64,000 nucleotides of DNA from Chondrus crispus (taxonomy: Eukaryota; Rhodophyta; Florideophyceae; Gigartinales; Gigartinaceae): assembly GCF_000350225.1 (NCBI RefSeq), contig NW_005179140.1:53920-117919 (forward strand), given 5' to 3'. Numbering within the stretch: the first letter of the stretch is position 1; each line of letters opens with the position of its first letter. A program made the translations under genes and the position numbers. The notes under the pieces were generated by a model. The model did not search any database. It was given only the letters and a program-made list of their open reading frames with translations, and was not told the DNA's origin. This document shows positions 12,514-24,356 of the stretch, piece by piece.

Positions 12514-13678
12514 GCTCGTGACTCCGAATTGCGCGACAATCCCTCTCCGTATACGGCGTGCAGGAAGGAGCTCACACGCATCTCCCGCGGAGAAGAGGCC
12601 GTCCCCCACGCCCGTGGGAGAGACAGGGTACTCCTCCCAGGGGCAGACAAGAACAGAGCGAGCCGCCGACGACTGCGAGCCTCAGACTGCGCGCAGACAT
12701 CACGAGCAAGGAACGAGAGCTGGCTCCAGAACAGGATGTGCGCGTCGCTGGTGGACGCGGGCCTCGGGCGGCTGCCATCGCTGGGGCTGACGTGGTGGGG
12801 CCGCATCCACACCACGGACTGCGCTGTGATTTTTTTGTCAGAAAAGATTTTCGCGGGAAATTTTGGAATTTTATTTTGGTGATTTTGCCGATTTGACAAA
12901 TGTCACGGGGGGCGTGGCGCATCCAACGCTGGATAGACGCGCACACGCGGGACGCCCGGAGCGGGTGACATAAGCGGCAAGGCAACGGAAGAGCCCGTGG
13001 ACGGGCGGATGGCGAGGAGCGCGCCGCGACTGGCGGCCCCGTGGCGCTGGGCGTGAGCTGCCTGGAAGGCGTGCGACAGACGGTGGCGCCTCACGCGAGC
13101 GGCCCGGGCGAGGCGGCGGGCAGGGGGCGTGGCGGCGCAGATATTGTAGCGGTGCAGCGAGCTGGCGGGCACAAGAGACCGCCCGTGGAGGGTGCGACGG
13201 AAGGGGGCCGTCACGAAAGCGGGGATCACATCACGGAGGCAGAATAGCGGCTGACTTTGCCAACTCACGTTACGGTGCGCCCGATTGCACCGTTGACAGG
13301 ATCGACCTGCCACCGACGCTGTACCGGATGGAACGTTGTCTACTCAGAGAGCGACACGCCCGAATCGGATTGGGACTACGGGTGACGTACGAACGGAAGA
13401 GCCGACGACTACGCTACCAGAAAAATCGGACGCGGATGTCGCACTGAAGGGGATTGCAGAGGCGTTGCGCAGGTTTGAGGGGACGGAGTGAGCGCCGTGG
13501 CCAACGGAGAAGCGAACGGGACGCGAGAGCGCACACGGCGGTGTGCTACCGGAAACGGGACCCGCGACGACTGGAGCAGAGGAGATGAGAATACCAGGAA
13601 GGGGTTCAGGTCAAAGGAATCACGAGTCGCCCTACAAGCACATGTGAACGCGGACGTTCACACTTGTGGGGGGGGCCG
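12514..13678. other. Gene-free continuation of the outer gypsy tail
   Basis: This is the right-hand part of the block split by the gypsy insertion; it begins with the GCTCG target duplication. No convincing gene is seen. A short AT-rich patch lies at 12830-12900. At 13653-13677 the sequence closely repeats the integrase-end and purine-tract junction at 4373-4398, so an LTR may begin at 13679 (TGTAGC). Confidence 0.4.
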
Positions 13679-13960
13679 TGTAGCATAACCCCCCCTGGGG
13701 GACTCACTTTAGATTAGATCACGATTGATTTAGTTACTGTAGAGCCCGACGCTCTACAGTTCCACCGAGCGTGTCCACGTGTGGCCACAGCACACTTGCA
13801 CACGTGTACCACGCGCGAACGAAGCGCGCACGCACCACGGGTAATACGTGTACTGTCAGCCTCGACATAGCTGACAGTATTACAGTGCAGGCCGACCTGC
13901 ACTACAGTAGCCCACTACAGTACCTCGGTACTGTAGTGTTATGATAGATTGTTTTGTATA
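13679..13960 (+). repeat. Cluster of perfect hairpins, possible LTR fragment
   Basis: Four hairpins stand in a row: 13736-13760 (10-bp stem, 5-nt loop), 13851-13879 (10-bp stem), 13884-13903 (8-bp stem, 4-nt loop) and 13913-13938 (12-bp stem, 2-nt loop). A 10-bp palindrome (TGTGGCCACA, 13780-13789) and an 8-bp palindrome (ACACGTGT, 13800-13807) lie between. TGTAG and CACTACA, the end motifs of the 2630-3477 LTR, recur here, so this may be a related LTR remnant. Confidence 0.5.
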
Positions 13961-15940
13961 TTAAATATGGAGCGGACCGACGGCGGCGGAGGGGGGGAAG
14001 CACGGGCTTGTCCTCAACCGACCGCCAAGGTCAGTCCACCCAGCTTATTCTAAACGTCGCCTTCGCTCTTCGCGCGCGTTTAGTCGGAGCCGAGCCGGAG
14101 TGGACGTGCAGCACGCGAGCGAGCACGGAACCGCCTCCGCCCGTCAGCACTGGTACGTCACCCAGTGCTGCTCCGGGGCGTCGAGGCGTCGATCCGCTCG
14201 TGCGTGCGCGCGAGCCCTGCTCGCTCCCGCTCTACCACTGCTACCCGGGCCCGAGCCCGGTTCCGTAACTGGTTAGCCCGCTTCACCCCTTCTCTGATCC
14301 GGGGTCTACAGGTCGAACTGCGCATACACCTCCAGTCGTCTGGGGGTGTTTATGCTGCAGCTCGGTGCTCGTTTCTCAGCCCGCTTATCGATCGTTCGCC
14401 ACCGATTGCTCGCCAGCTCTCTGCCCACCGCTTGCTGGCTTTTCGCGTCGCCGCTCGCGCTCTTACTGGCCTGTTACTCCGCCGACATCGCTCCGTCGCC
14501 GCTACTCCGAAATAGCCGCGCCGTCGTCGCCCACCGCTGGCGCTCTCCTCGCACCGCCGCTGTGCGGCTCGCGCTCGCACTTCTCTTTTGCTGCGCCGCC
14601 CACGCTCTCACTGCGGCGACGCGCCGCCGCCACCGCTACTCTCAAGCCGCCGAGCCGTCGTGCACGCCTCTCGCTGCTGCCGGCCATAGGCCGTTGCTGC
14701 GCCGCTATTCCGCCGCCGCCACAGCCACTCCCAACCCGCCGCGCCGCTGAGCAAGGCTCTTCCTGCTGTCGGTTCTACGTCGCCGCCGCGACAAACTGTA
14801 CGCCGCCACTACGACGCCACGCGTCTGCCGCTGCTACTCAGCAAGCCGCCGTGCCTCCGCGCACTCCTCTCGCTGCTGCCGGCCCTACGCTGCCACTTCG
14901 CCGCCCCGCACGGACGTTTCTGCTATTTGCAAGCCGCCGCCCAGTCGCACACGGCTCTCGTTGGTGCGCCGCCGCCGCCTCGCCGCCACTTGCTCGCCGC
15001 CACCCGCCGCCGCTGCTGCTTCCCAGCCCCTGCACCGCTGCGAACGGGTCTTGCTTCTGCCTGGCTTGCGCCTCCGCTGCGCCCCCGAGGCACGCCGCTG
15101 CTACCCCGCCGTCGCGCCGCCGCCGCTACTACCGCAGCCAACGCCTGCTGTGGTCGTGCTACACACCAACCGTTGTCTTTGACTCCCACTTCCAGGCTCT
15201 GCGCTCGCAACTACTCGCATTTCTGTTGCCGTGTTGAGGCACTCCAGCACAATCACTGGGGGTCAAGTGCACACCCCCTCACCAGCCAAAGGGGTTGTCG
15301 TGTTGGACTACTAGGTGCCCGGCCGATTTACACGGTTTGGGTACTGAGACTGCTACGAAAGGGACTGTAGGACTGTTGTCGAGGTTTGTGGGAGTTAGGG
15401 AATCGGTTCTGTTTTAACTTTGCTCGAGAGCGGTTGACCCGGAATAAATACCCGGTGACGCGATGCTGGCAACTCGAACTGGAAGGTGAACCTCTCCGGC
15501 AAGGAACCCTACCGGTCCTTTTTGGGGCGGATAACGGCGTCGACCCTCTGTGGTCTGGAGTTTCCGGGCGTGGGAATCCTCTGGGGTGTTGTGCACTGAG
15601 TAGGTAAAAGACAGAACTGCCGAACTAACCGTCGAGCTTGCTTCCCGAAAGAGACCAGACAGCCTTAAAGCCTGTGTACTAGCTGTTGTGGAAGTCTCGT
15701 AGGGATCTGAAAGCGCCTACTCCGTGAACGCAGGAGCAGGTAGATAGCTGAAGACGTTCCCTGACCCGTACAGTCTACGGGCGCCAGATGTCGGACCTCT
15801 TCTACCCGCTAGAGCAGCGGGCTCCGAGGGTGGGAACCTAACAAGGTCAACCCTGTTCAGCTCAAGTTACTGCCCAATCAGCTCTTGTTCGTCAAGAACA
15901 CACTACCCAAATCTTCCCCAGTCGCCTTCTGCTCTCCGAC
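13961..15940 (+). other. 5' flank and leader of Copia copy 1
   Basis: From about 14640 to the ATG at 15941 this matches the leader of Copia copy 3 (39314-40494). It is a long C/T-rich, GCCGCT-rich tract followed by ~600 bp of more balanced sequence ending in a conserved hairpin chain. Left of ~14640 the match fades, and no 5' LTR like 38381-38694 is present, so the copy is truncated or chimeric at its 5' end. A 122-bp segment (15178-15299) bounded by GTTGTC direct repeats is absent from copy 3. The long open frames here (for example 14365-15237) reflect base composition and are not called as genes. Confidence 0.6.
15716..15821 (+). promoter_or_regulatory. Conserved hairpin chain in Copia copy 1 leader
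   Basis: Helices: 15716-15723 with 15733-15740; 15765-15770 with 15776-15781 (CCCGTA/TACGGG); and 15805-15810 with 15816-15821 (CCCGCT/AGCGGG). The equivalent structures in copies 2 and 3 keep the pairing by paired changes. It lies 120-225 nt upstream of the start codon. A role in translation start or RNA packaging is inference. Confidence 0.55.
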
Positions 15941-18900
15941 ATGCCTTCCCCCTCTAACGATGGAGCAGGGCGATCGGAAAGCGGCCAACCTTCAACTCCC
16001 GCTCCTGCCGAACCCCAGCATACCTTTATGAAGGGCATTTCAAGTGAGACATTGGGTGCACTTACTAGTCCTCAGAAGGGGTTCATATCCTCAATCCGAT
16101 TTCTTGAAGGGAACGCAGAACTCACAGGTCTTCAATTGAAACGGGCCATCGCCGATATGTTCCCACCCGCCTCACTTTTCCGACAGGAGATTTGCGACAT
16201 CCCTGCAGTTCTAATAGAACTTCGGAACTTCCTTGGTAGTCGAGGTGGAAATTTGCAACAACACTCGTCTCACAGGGTCGTCATGACTTTGGCCCACGGC
16301 CTTTACGAAGAGGCTGAAGACACACAAGCAGCGATTGAGATGGCGCGTGAAATCGTCGCTGCTGGTCGCCGACCTCGATCAACTGCTTCACGCTCAAACA
16401 GGAGAGAAGAAACGCAGCCAGCTTCTCAGGTGACAACACCGACCTCCACAAACTACTCCTCAGCAGAAAAAGTTGCACATAATGTAGCTATGAGGCTTAA
16501 GGACAGGGACAAAAAGTCTTCTGGAGACTTAAGTGACTCTTGGATGGAGTACGTCGACGATTATATGCAGCTTTGTCGTGACTGCTCCCTACCTCCTTCC
16601 CAGAAACTGCAGTATCTTCATAACCTGCTACAGGGTGACGCAAAAAGATACTACCTGGATAAGGTAGATGGATATGCCACTACTTTCCAACAGGCCATTC
16701 AAATGCTAGAAAGCGAATACAACTCTGCTGTGCGACAGAGTAGGGTCAAGAACTACTTAGGCTCCCTTCGTGTAACTTCTTTTGCCTCCCAGGGTACCGA
16801 AATGTCTGATGCCCTTGCCAAAGTGGACAAAGCTATCATAAAGCTTTCAAGGCAGGCCCCGAGATCTCACCAGGGGGACGCACACAAGGTGGAATTCCTG
16901 CGGAACGCTGTCGTCGGGACTCCTTGGTCAAACGAACTATTGAGTAGAGTCGCAACACACCAACTGACATTCCAGCAGCTTTATGCAGAGCTAGAAGCAG
17001 CTCTTCAGTTGCACAAGGAATCTAAGCTGGCCATGCTACGAGACCGTGCTCAACTAGGGCGAAGAACACTCCCTGAAGATGATTCTGCAAGGATTATGTA
17101 CGCCGGGCAAGACCGTTACTATCACGGTACGGATCCTTCTCATCTCGGTAAGGCTCGGAAGTCATACAGACCATCTTCAATTCCCAGAGGGACAGAAGCA
17201 AAGCCTGCCCGGACGGGACAGTTCGACCCCCTCTCATTTTCTGGATGCTCCAATTGTGGCGGCCATCATCTTGTAAAGGACTGTACTCTGCCGTTGAATA
17301 CATGTCGAGCAGCCGCACGGAAGATGGATTACTACTCGAAGAAGGCAAACACAAAAACCATCGCGGTGCATCACGTTCTAGAAGATCTATGCCAACAGCT
17401 GGAATGCACACGAACTGATGATCCTGACGAAGAAATCGAGTGTAACGACGTAAGCATATTCGAGAGTATCCTTGGACAAGAAAGCCCAGAACCGGAAGTC
17501 GAGTCCGAGGATGAGGGGACCCCCTCATACTCGGACGAGCATACAACTCATGTCTACGTCACTAGAAAGACTTGCAGCATACCATCGCTGGACCTCTTCC
17601 AGGGCGTCTGCATTGATTCTGCCGCTCAGAAGTCGGTGATAGGAGCTGCCCAAGCAAAAGCGTACTGCAGCTTATTCGACATCCCTTTCCAACTCTCTGA
17701 CCGCAAGACAAGGAACGTGTTCAGCTTCGGGACTCATAAACATCCTGGTCTTGGGATTTTGGACATTCGGGTACCAATTAGCTCAACCCATTTCCTCCCC
17801 CTCTCTGTGGATGTGGTTGATACCAACGTACCATTCCTTCTCGGCCTCGATTACATGGAACGGTATAGAATGGTAATTGACACAGATAAGTGTGTTCTCT
17901 CATCAAGACTGCAGGGGTGGACTGTCCCACCAAAGAAGAAACTGGGGCACTTGTACTACGAGTGTGGTCCACAAATTCTCTTTACCGAAACCGAATTGAT
18001 GAAAGTACACAAGCACTTTCACCACCCAGATTCTGAAAGGCTCTACGGGGTCATGAAAAGGTCGGACCCCGGGAAAACCTCCCCTCAGGTTCTGAACGAC
18101 CTGAAGCGCATCAGCGCAGCGTGTGATCTTTGTCAAAGACTGTCACATGGCCCACATCGATTCCGGGTCGCACTCCCAGACGGAGAAGTGGTTTTCAATA
18201 AGACGGTATGCCTGGACCTCATGTACCTCGACAATGCCGCAGTCCTGCACGTGGTAGACAAAGACACAAAGTTCTCTGAGGCCTCTTTCCTTCCCAAGGA
18301 GAGTGCTGATGACACTTGGAACACTTTCATGCGCATATGGGTCTGTATATATATAGGGTTCCCAGACATAATGGCAACCGATCAAGGACCCCAATTTACG
18401 TCCAATAGATGGCTCAACCTAGTCAATCTAGCCGGGATCGCACACCACCCTTCCGGTGTACAGAACCACAACGCATTGGGCGTTGGTGAGCGCTATCACT
18501 CCTTTTTGAGAGGTATCTACCGCAAGACACGGCAGCAATTCCCGGAACTCGAGAATGACCACATTCTTGCACTATCCGTCAAGGCCATGAACGATACAGT
18601 TGGGTATCACGGCCTGGCCACTCTCCTCGTTTTCGGGGCCATGATGCGGATTCCAGTGACCCCTATGGACATTCCGGCTCAGGTAGATCGAATGAAGGCT
18701 ATGGCATTGGCTAGGAAAGAAATGACCAAATTCATCGCAAAGGAAAGAGTGACCAGGGCTTTCCGCATGAAAGTCCCGGCTGCTACTCTTACGGATATAC
18801 CAATCGCCTCCGGCGTTCTGGTGTTCAGGGAGAAGCCTGAGAACAAGTGGGTTGGTCCGTACACGGTCGTGGGGGTAAAGGATAAGAGTGTTTTTATTGA

Positions 18901-20629
18901 TCTGAACGGCACTAACAAGCAAGTGTCTATCGACAAAGTGAAAGTGTACAACACTCCCGCATCCTTCGTACCCATTCTATCCACTCTTGAAGCAAGGAAT
19001 GAAGCTGTGCCGGGGCCTACAGAGTTGCACATGGAACCTACAACAGTACCTCAAGGCGATGTGCTGAACGATTTAGAATCAATACTGAGCAGGATCCGTG
19101 CGAACCCTGGAACTCCTTCATGGAAACCGGGACCTTTGAGAGGTCTCTTCCCTTCTTTGGAACTCGTTGCACCGATTGACACAACAACCAACGCCCACAT
19201 TCTTATGACCCAAATCATCGAACAAGGGGACGTAAGAGCAAAATCTGGTGAATTCGCCAAAACCATGAGAACAGAAGTTCTCGGTCTTGAGAAAAGGAAC
19301 ACTTGGAAGATTGTACCCAAGGAATCTCTTCCTTCTAACCCAAATATTTTGGGAGGACGTTTTGTGCTGGCTCTTAAGAATGCAGGCACGGATAATGAGC
19401 TTGCTAAAGTCCGTTACGTAACACAGGGTCACCGGGACAAAGACAAATCGTACATGGTCCACAACATTACGAACTTGCGACAAAGTTCGACGAGAATAAT
19501 AATCTCTGTGGCGGCGATCAAAGCATTTGGCATCTTCTCACACGATGTAACGCAAGCATACCTACAAAGTGAGGAGAAACTCACCTGTAAGGTATTTCTG
19601 CTCCCCAAAAGGAAGGACATGGAACACTTTGGAATCGCCGAGGAAGAGACTCTAGAACTCCTCACGCCAATGTACGGTATGACGGACGCCGGCGACTACT
19701 GGGGGGTCACCGTCGACCATCACGCCAAAGATGATCTTGGCCTAGTGCCTCTGCTAGGGGATCCGTCTTTGTACATCAAACGTAACAACGAGGATGTGGA
19801 CGGACTCTTGGGTATGTGTGTCGATGACGGATGCTTAGCGGGAAATGAGGTAATGCAGGAACTTACGAAGTTAACTCTCCACAAATTTGAATCGAGGCCA
19901 CGAGAATGGGACAAATTTGACTTCTTCGGAACAAGTATCTCAACAGAGCAAAGCAGCCATTTTACAATATCACAGAAGGCCTATATTGAAATACTAAAGC
20001 CACTGCCGCTGCATGCATCATTTGAACGCTTCAGATCCTACCGCGCCACACTGGCTTGGGTTGGGTACACGAGACCTGACGCATTATATGCTATCAACAA
20101 AGCTGCACAGGTTACACCTAGTACTTTCGGAGTGGAAAAGATCAAGGCCTTCAACAGTACGATCAAACGTCTCCGAAAGACGCCGGAGAGATGCCTTAAA
20201 TATGCCCCACTGAACAAGTCCACGCTACATCTGAGAGTATACGCCGACGCTTCCTTCGCCGGAAATGACGATTTTTCCTCACAGCTTGGGTTCATCATTC
20301 TCTTTTGCGATAAAACAAACCGGTCACATGTTCTGGATTACTCAAGCAGAAAGTCTAACCGAGTAGTCAGATCCATTCTTGGTGGAGAGGTGTACGCTTT
20401 CGCCGACGGATTCGACAGAGCGTACATATTACGACATGACCTTCAAATGATATTCAAGAAGAGAATCCCACTTCATATGTTCACGGATTCGCTACGAATG
20501 TTCGACGTCATCACCAAGGGTTCTTCAACGACAGAGAAAAGGCTGATGATTGACATAGCATCCTCTAGAAAATGCTATAACCGAGAACAAATATCTCATG
20601 TCGAGCTTGTCTCCTCCGAAACAACGTAG
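15941..20629 (+). pseudogene. Copia Gag-Pol polyprotein, copy 1 (C-terminus lost by frameshift)
   Basis: A 1562-codon frame with Ty1/Copia domain order. It begins with Gag and an altered zinc knuckle (CSNCGGHHLVKDC), then a protease with DSAA in place of DSGA/DTGA. Integrase follows, with its H/C zinc motif and D-D-E core (CLDLM, ATDQGPQF, GVGERYH), then reverse transcriptase (CVDDG) and RNase H (VYADASF). Compared with copy 3, one A of an A-run is missing near 20618-20622, so the frame ends early in SSETT and the last ~48 residues fall out of frame. Several substitutions in conserved positions (for example VTQGH where copy 3 has VAQGH) indicate this is a decayed copy. Confidence 0.88.
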
Positions 20630-20758
20630 CCGATGGTTTGACAAAAGAACATCCCAACGAAGCCTTGGAAAAGTTCCTAGATACGGGTTACGATCACATT
20701 ACTGTCCGAAAATGGATTGTCAGGACTCTGGCAAGTTCTACTTCAGGAAAAATGGCAG

Positions 20759-21072
20759 TGTGAAAGTTTCTATCATAATGTCTCTCATATGGCGATATAC
20801 CTCACCACGTGAATGGGTCACGCAGTGAGGAAAGAACTTGCCGTGTTTAGGGTTACAGTAAATTAGTATATAACGAACAATCCTATGGGACTAGCGCGTG
20901 GGTCTGCCCGGAGGCAGATTTGAACAGACGTGTCTACGCAGAATCCTTCACGAACAGTGCTCCAATTGCCCGGAGGTTCGGTCGGGTTTGAAGAGCCGGT
21001 CGTAGGTTCTTCTAGACATAAATAAACTGTTTAAACTATTTCCTTCAAACTTTTTCTGGGACAATTCCCACA
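20759..21072 (+). repeat. 3' LTR of Copia copy 1
   Basis: 314 bp, starting TGTGAAAG and ending CCCACA, nearly identical to the LTRs of copy 3 (38381-38694, 45320-45633). It has a TATATAAC motif and an AATAAA near the 3' end. No matching 5' LTR is in the window. Confidence 0.9.
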
Positions 21073-21353
21073 CCGGCCGCCTGCTTGGAACCCCCTCCCC
21101 TGTCATCGTCCGGCCCGTCTTGCTGGCGTTGGTACCAACGCTTCTGAATCCGGGGACATTCCGCCACAAAGCGCGTGCGGGCAATCATTGCTCGGCCGTC
21201 CCTGTGTTGGGGTCTCTCGGCGATCTGCGCCGTCTCTGCCGGGTTGGCGGCACTGAATGGCTTGCGACAGTCGCGCGTCACTTTGCATGTGGGCGAGATT
21301 TCTATCTTGTCCATCAAAGCTCGCAGACCGGTTCTCGCTGCGACAGTGTCCAA
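21045..21353 (-). other. Unrecognised coding-like remnant interrupted by transposons
   Basis: The minus strand has an open frame with a Cys-rich segment (CKVTRDCRK) and an RxxRF...AECP segment, but no ATG start. Its left end runs into the Copia 3' LTR, and 130 bp to its right lies the pogo insertion. On the plus strand a competing frame across 21257-21485 continues in phase after removal of the pogo element (23888 onward). I cannot tell which strand was coding. No family was recognised. Confidence 0.25.
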
Positions 21354-21485
21354 AAAGTCTACCTGCCCACTCGGCGCATGACTCGACTTGGGGGGACCTT
21401 CAGGCGGGTTGCGTGCCCTCCGGGGGGGTACGTGCCCTCCGCGAGGGTACCGTACTCGTATCGTCCTACGGCTTTCGTTGCAGTA

Positions 21486-23885
21486 CTGTAAAGGTAGGTG
21501 GCCCTAATTCTTGGCCACCGGTAGTAATGTAAAAAACAAAACTAGGAAATGAGGGCCGGAGAACATGGTTTCTGGACCGTTGGAATCGTGACTTGAAGCT
21601 CTATCAAAGTCCACCAATCGTTTCCGCTAAAGCGAAACGCCACCAAAGAAAGGTGACAGGCAACATTCCACACTGAAGCAAGGGAAATTTGGCAACAAGT
21701 GCCTAAAGATCGGTCACTGATCGGAATTGGCCCGGTGGACTGCCAAAATTATGTAACGTTTATTGGGTCCACGTCACTCACTCGATCCACCACCGCCTGT
21801 TGCAGCATCGTGTGCGCGACGTGCAGCATTGAGTTTGGCAGAAGCCCGTCGTTCTCCGAGGGGTCGCACATGATTTCTATATGTTTCTATCGATTCCCCA
21901 CATTGCTTTGCCCTCCTCAGCTCCACAAACTCTGGCAGCAATGCCCTCCTTTTCTCCCACGCCACTACTTTCCTCTGTTCCACCAATTCCTTCTGCTTGG
22001 CAACCAATTTCGCCGATGCTGTGGCACGTCTTTTGCGATTGACATGCGCTTCAATCAGAGTCAGGGCATTCGCTGACGTCATGACTTGGCCGCATGTAGT
22101 GTCAACATATCCCCTTGACTGTAGAACCGCTTCTTCGCCAAGCACTTTTTCCCTTAGCACTGCCCTCTTCTTTTCAAATAAATCAGCTAACTGGCCCTTA
22201 TCCAGTATTTTCTAAACTGCCAGGCGCGGCTGGGCGTGGAACAGATAGGAGCTTCCGACTGTCGAGAGGCCATAATCCCGCTCTGCAAAATGCTGCCTTG
22301 ATATTTTCCCAAGACAATGCTTTCTCATATGCATGCCTTATTAGCATGCACAATTTAAAGACATCCCAACTCTCACCTTCCTCCCTTGTAGCAACTGAAT
22401 TCATGACTTTGTTCAGTTCTCGCTTGAACACACTGAACACTACCACGTCTAACGGTTGTGTCTTCCCGCTGGTATGGGCGGGCAAAGCGTACACGATGAT
22501 GTTGCTTTTATGAAACAACTGTAGAACACCAAGTGATAAATGAGAGCGGTAAGAATCATAAATGAGCAGAACCTTCCTCCCATTTGCTGTCAAATCGCTA
22601 ACACTGTCCACAAAACAGCGTGCCTAGTTGAGAAAATTCGTTTGATCAACGCCTCCGCACTCCTCACGCAGTGCACCAAGAGAACCCCGCGGTAGTACGC
22701 ATAAAGGTGTTTCTGACACCACAGTTCCATGACGCAACACATTTCTGAAAGGAATTCTTTTTCCTTTAAAAACGAATAGACATGGCCCTGTACTGCCAGC
22801 TGCGGATATTGTGGGCATCATCGTTACTCTCTTGTCGTACGAGAAGCGGGGGACTTTTATGTCTTGCGAGCAACTGCGAGGCATCATTTTTTTTGATCTT
22901 GACCTGGCATTGACATCCTTACCAGGTGTAACTCCACACTCGTCCAAATTCCACATAAGTTCAGCGTCGATGTCGTATTCAGCAATTATTCTCTCAACGG
23001 TAGCAAAATGCGTAGCCAAGACCTCCCCACTACATGCCGCGAATCTCTCGGCTTCTTGCTTTGTTGGTTTGGAAAATTTGATGAGTTTGTTGTGCCTCTT
23101 AATGAAGTTTCGTACCCACTTTCTACCCGGTTGTCCCTCGCGAAATGGCAGTAATGCTTGTCTTGCTGGCGTCATGTGAGACACCATGATTGTGACGGCC
23201 TGTCTCACATGATGGGAGTCCATCGGTATTCCTTTGTTTGCGTAATCAGTAAGGAGAGCGAGAATTGGTTTCTCTTCTTGATCAGTTAGCGCGCGTGGTC
23301 GCTCAGCCTGCTTCGTAATTGTTTTGTTTAGCGTTGCTGCGGCGTACTGGACTGTGAACCGCGGAATTTGAAACCACTTTGCGGCATCTCTTGCGGACAT
23401 TCGGCCTGCTCGGTACTCTTGAACTGCAAGGCATTTGCGGTCTTCACGGCGCCGAGGTACATGCGGACGGATCATAAGGTCGTCTTATGCTATTGCAGGG
23501 ATGGCAAATTGAGGAGAAGAAACAAGGAAAAGTGGGGGAACAGTGAAAGGAGGGCAGCAATTCTAGTTTGATGCCTGCTTGTGAATGGGAAGGCGGGGTT
23601 TTGGCGACATTGATCCCAGAAACCCGCCCTCTCACTGTATTCATGAGGATCTAGGATCTGATAGATCGTATTCCGCTGTTTTGGACACAGCTGAATCGAT
23701 TGGTCTGATTTGTTTTTGAATTCCACGACATGTTTTGGCACAACCGCATTCAGAAGAGATGAGAAGGGCCATTGTGTGGACCGAGAGTGCATAATTATTA
23801 TAATTTCGATTATTATTACGTAACAAACAAGGTGGCCAAATGATTAGGGGCACTGGCCAAGAATTAGGGCCACCTACCTTTACTG
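21486..23885 (-). mobile_element. pogo/Tigger-like DNA transposon with 32-bp inverted repeats
   Basis: A 2400-bp unit bounded by 32-bp terminal inverted repeats (21486-21517 and 23854-23885, starting CTGTAAAGG on the left and CAGTAAAGG on the right, one mismatch). TA dinucleotides lie on both sides (21484-21485, 23886-23887), the target duplication of the Tc1/mariner-pogo superfamily. The transposase is on the minus strand. A subterminal GGTGGCCAA motif is repeated near the right end (23832-23840). Confidence 0.9.
21774..23475 (-). pseudogene. pogo/Tigger-type DDE transposase, broken
   Basis: The enzyme would cut and paste the element by binding its inverted repeats. From the ATG at 23475, an N-terminal helix-turn-helix (VQEYRAGRMSARDAAKWF) is followed by a CENP-B-like DNA-binding region and a DDE_1 catalytic domain. 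The catalytic acidic residues are in WNLDECGV, IYDSYRSH and QPLDVVVF. A single in-frame TAG at 22624-22626 splits the catalytic domain, and the same frame continues to 22198. A second break near 22200-22215 shifts the frame into a Lys/Arg-rich coiled-coil tail (22160-21774). With one nonsense codon and one frameshift this copy is unlikely to be active. Confidence 0.88.
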
Positions 23886-23887
23886 TA

Positions 23888-24356
23888 TTACTGATGGACT
23901 GGACAAGCCCCTGGAGTATAGCACTGTATCATACGCCTCCCTGGAGTCCCTTGCAGCTCTCGTTGCTGGCGTAGAATTCTTGTCAGTGCGTCGCGAGAGC
24001 AGCCTTACTAAACTCACGATGTGCCAACACCGCAGCAACAATCCGCACAACCGCCGCCCTCTCCCTTGACGAATGAATGTAGGAAATCGCTCCGAAAATC
24101 ACTGTCAAGCGGGCACATGCCCTAAAATTGCTGTAGCCCACTGAACGTACTGCACATATTCGCAACGCCAAGAGTGGAAGCAAACCTTCCCCGCCCCCTC
24201 TGCGAGAAGACCACGAACGACAAACAACGACGAACAACGACTAACAACAACAAGAGAGAAAGAGATTCGGAGAGAGGGAGATATTGAGAAGAGCAAGCGC
24301 CGCTTTGCCACCGCCACCTACTCGAATCCGAACAACGCCCCATAATCCCAGACACC
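23888..24356 (+). other. 5' flank of the NLR-type gene
   Basis: About 470 bp between the pogo element and the NLR start codon. The first ~170 bases keep an open plus-strand frame in phase with sequence left of the pogo insertion. The rest is presumably promoter and 5' UTR: 24220-24290 is purine-rich with repeated ACGAACAACGAC units. No TATA box was found. Confidence 0.35.

Noticed and set aside
14365..15237. 290-codon plus-strand frame in the Copia copy 1 leader
   Set aside because: Compositional frame in a GCCGCT tract; not kept in copy 3.
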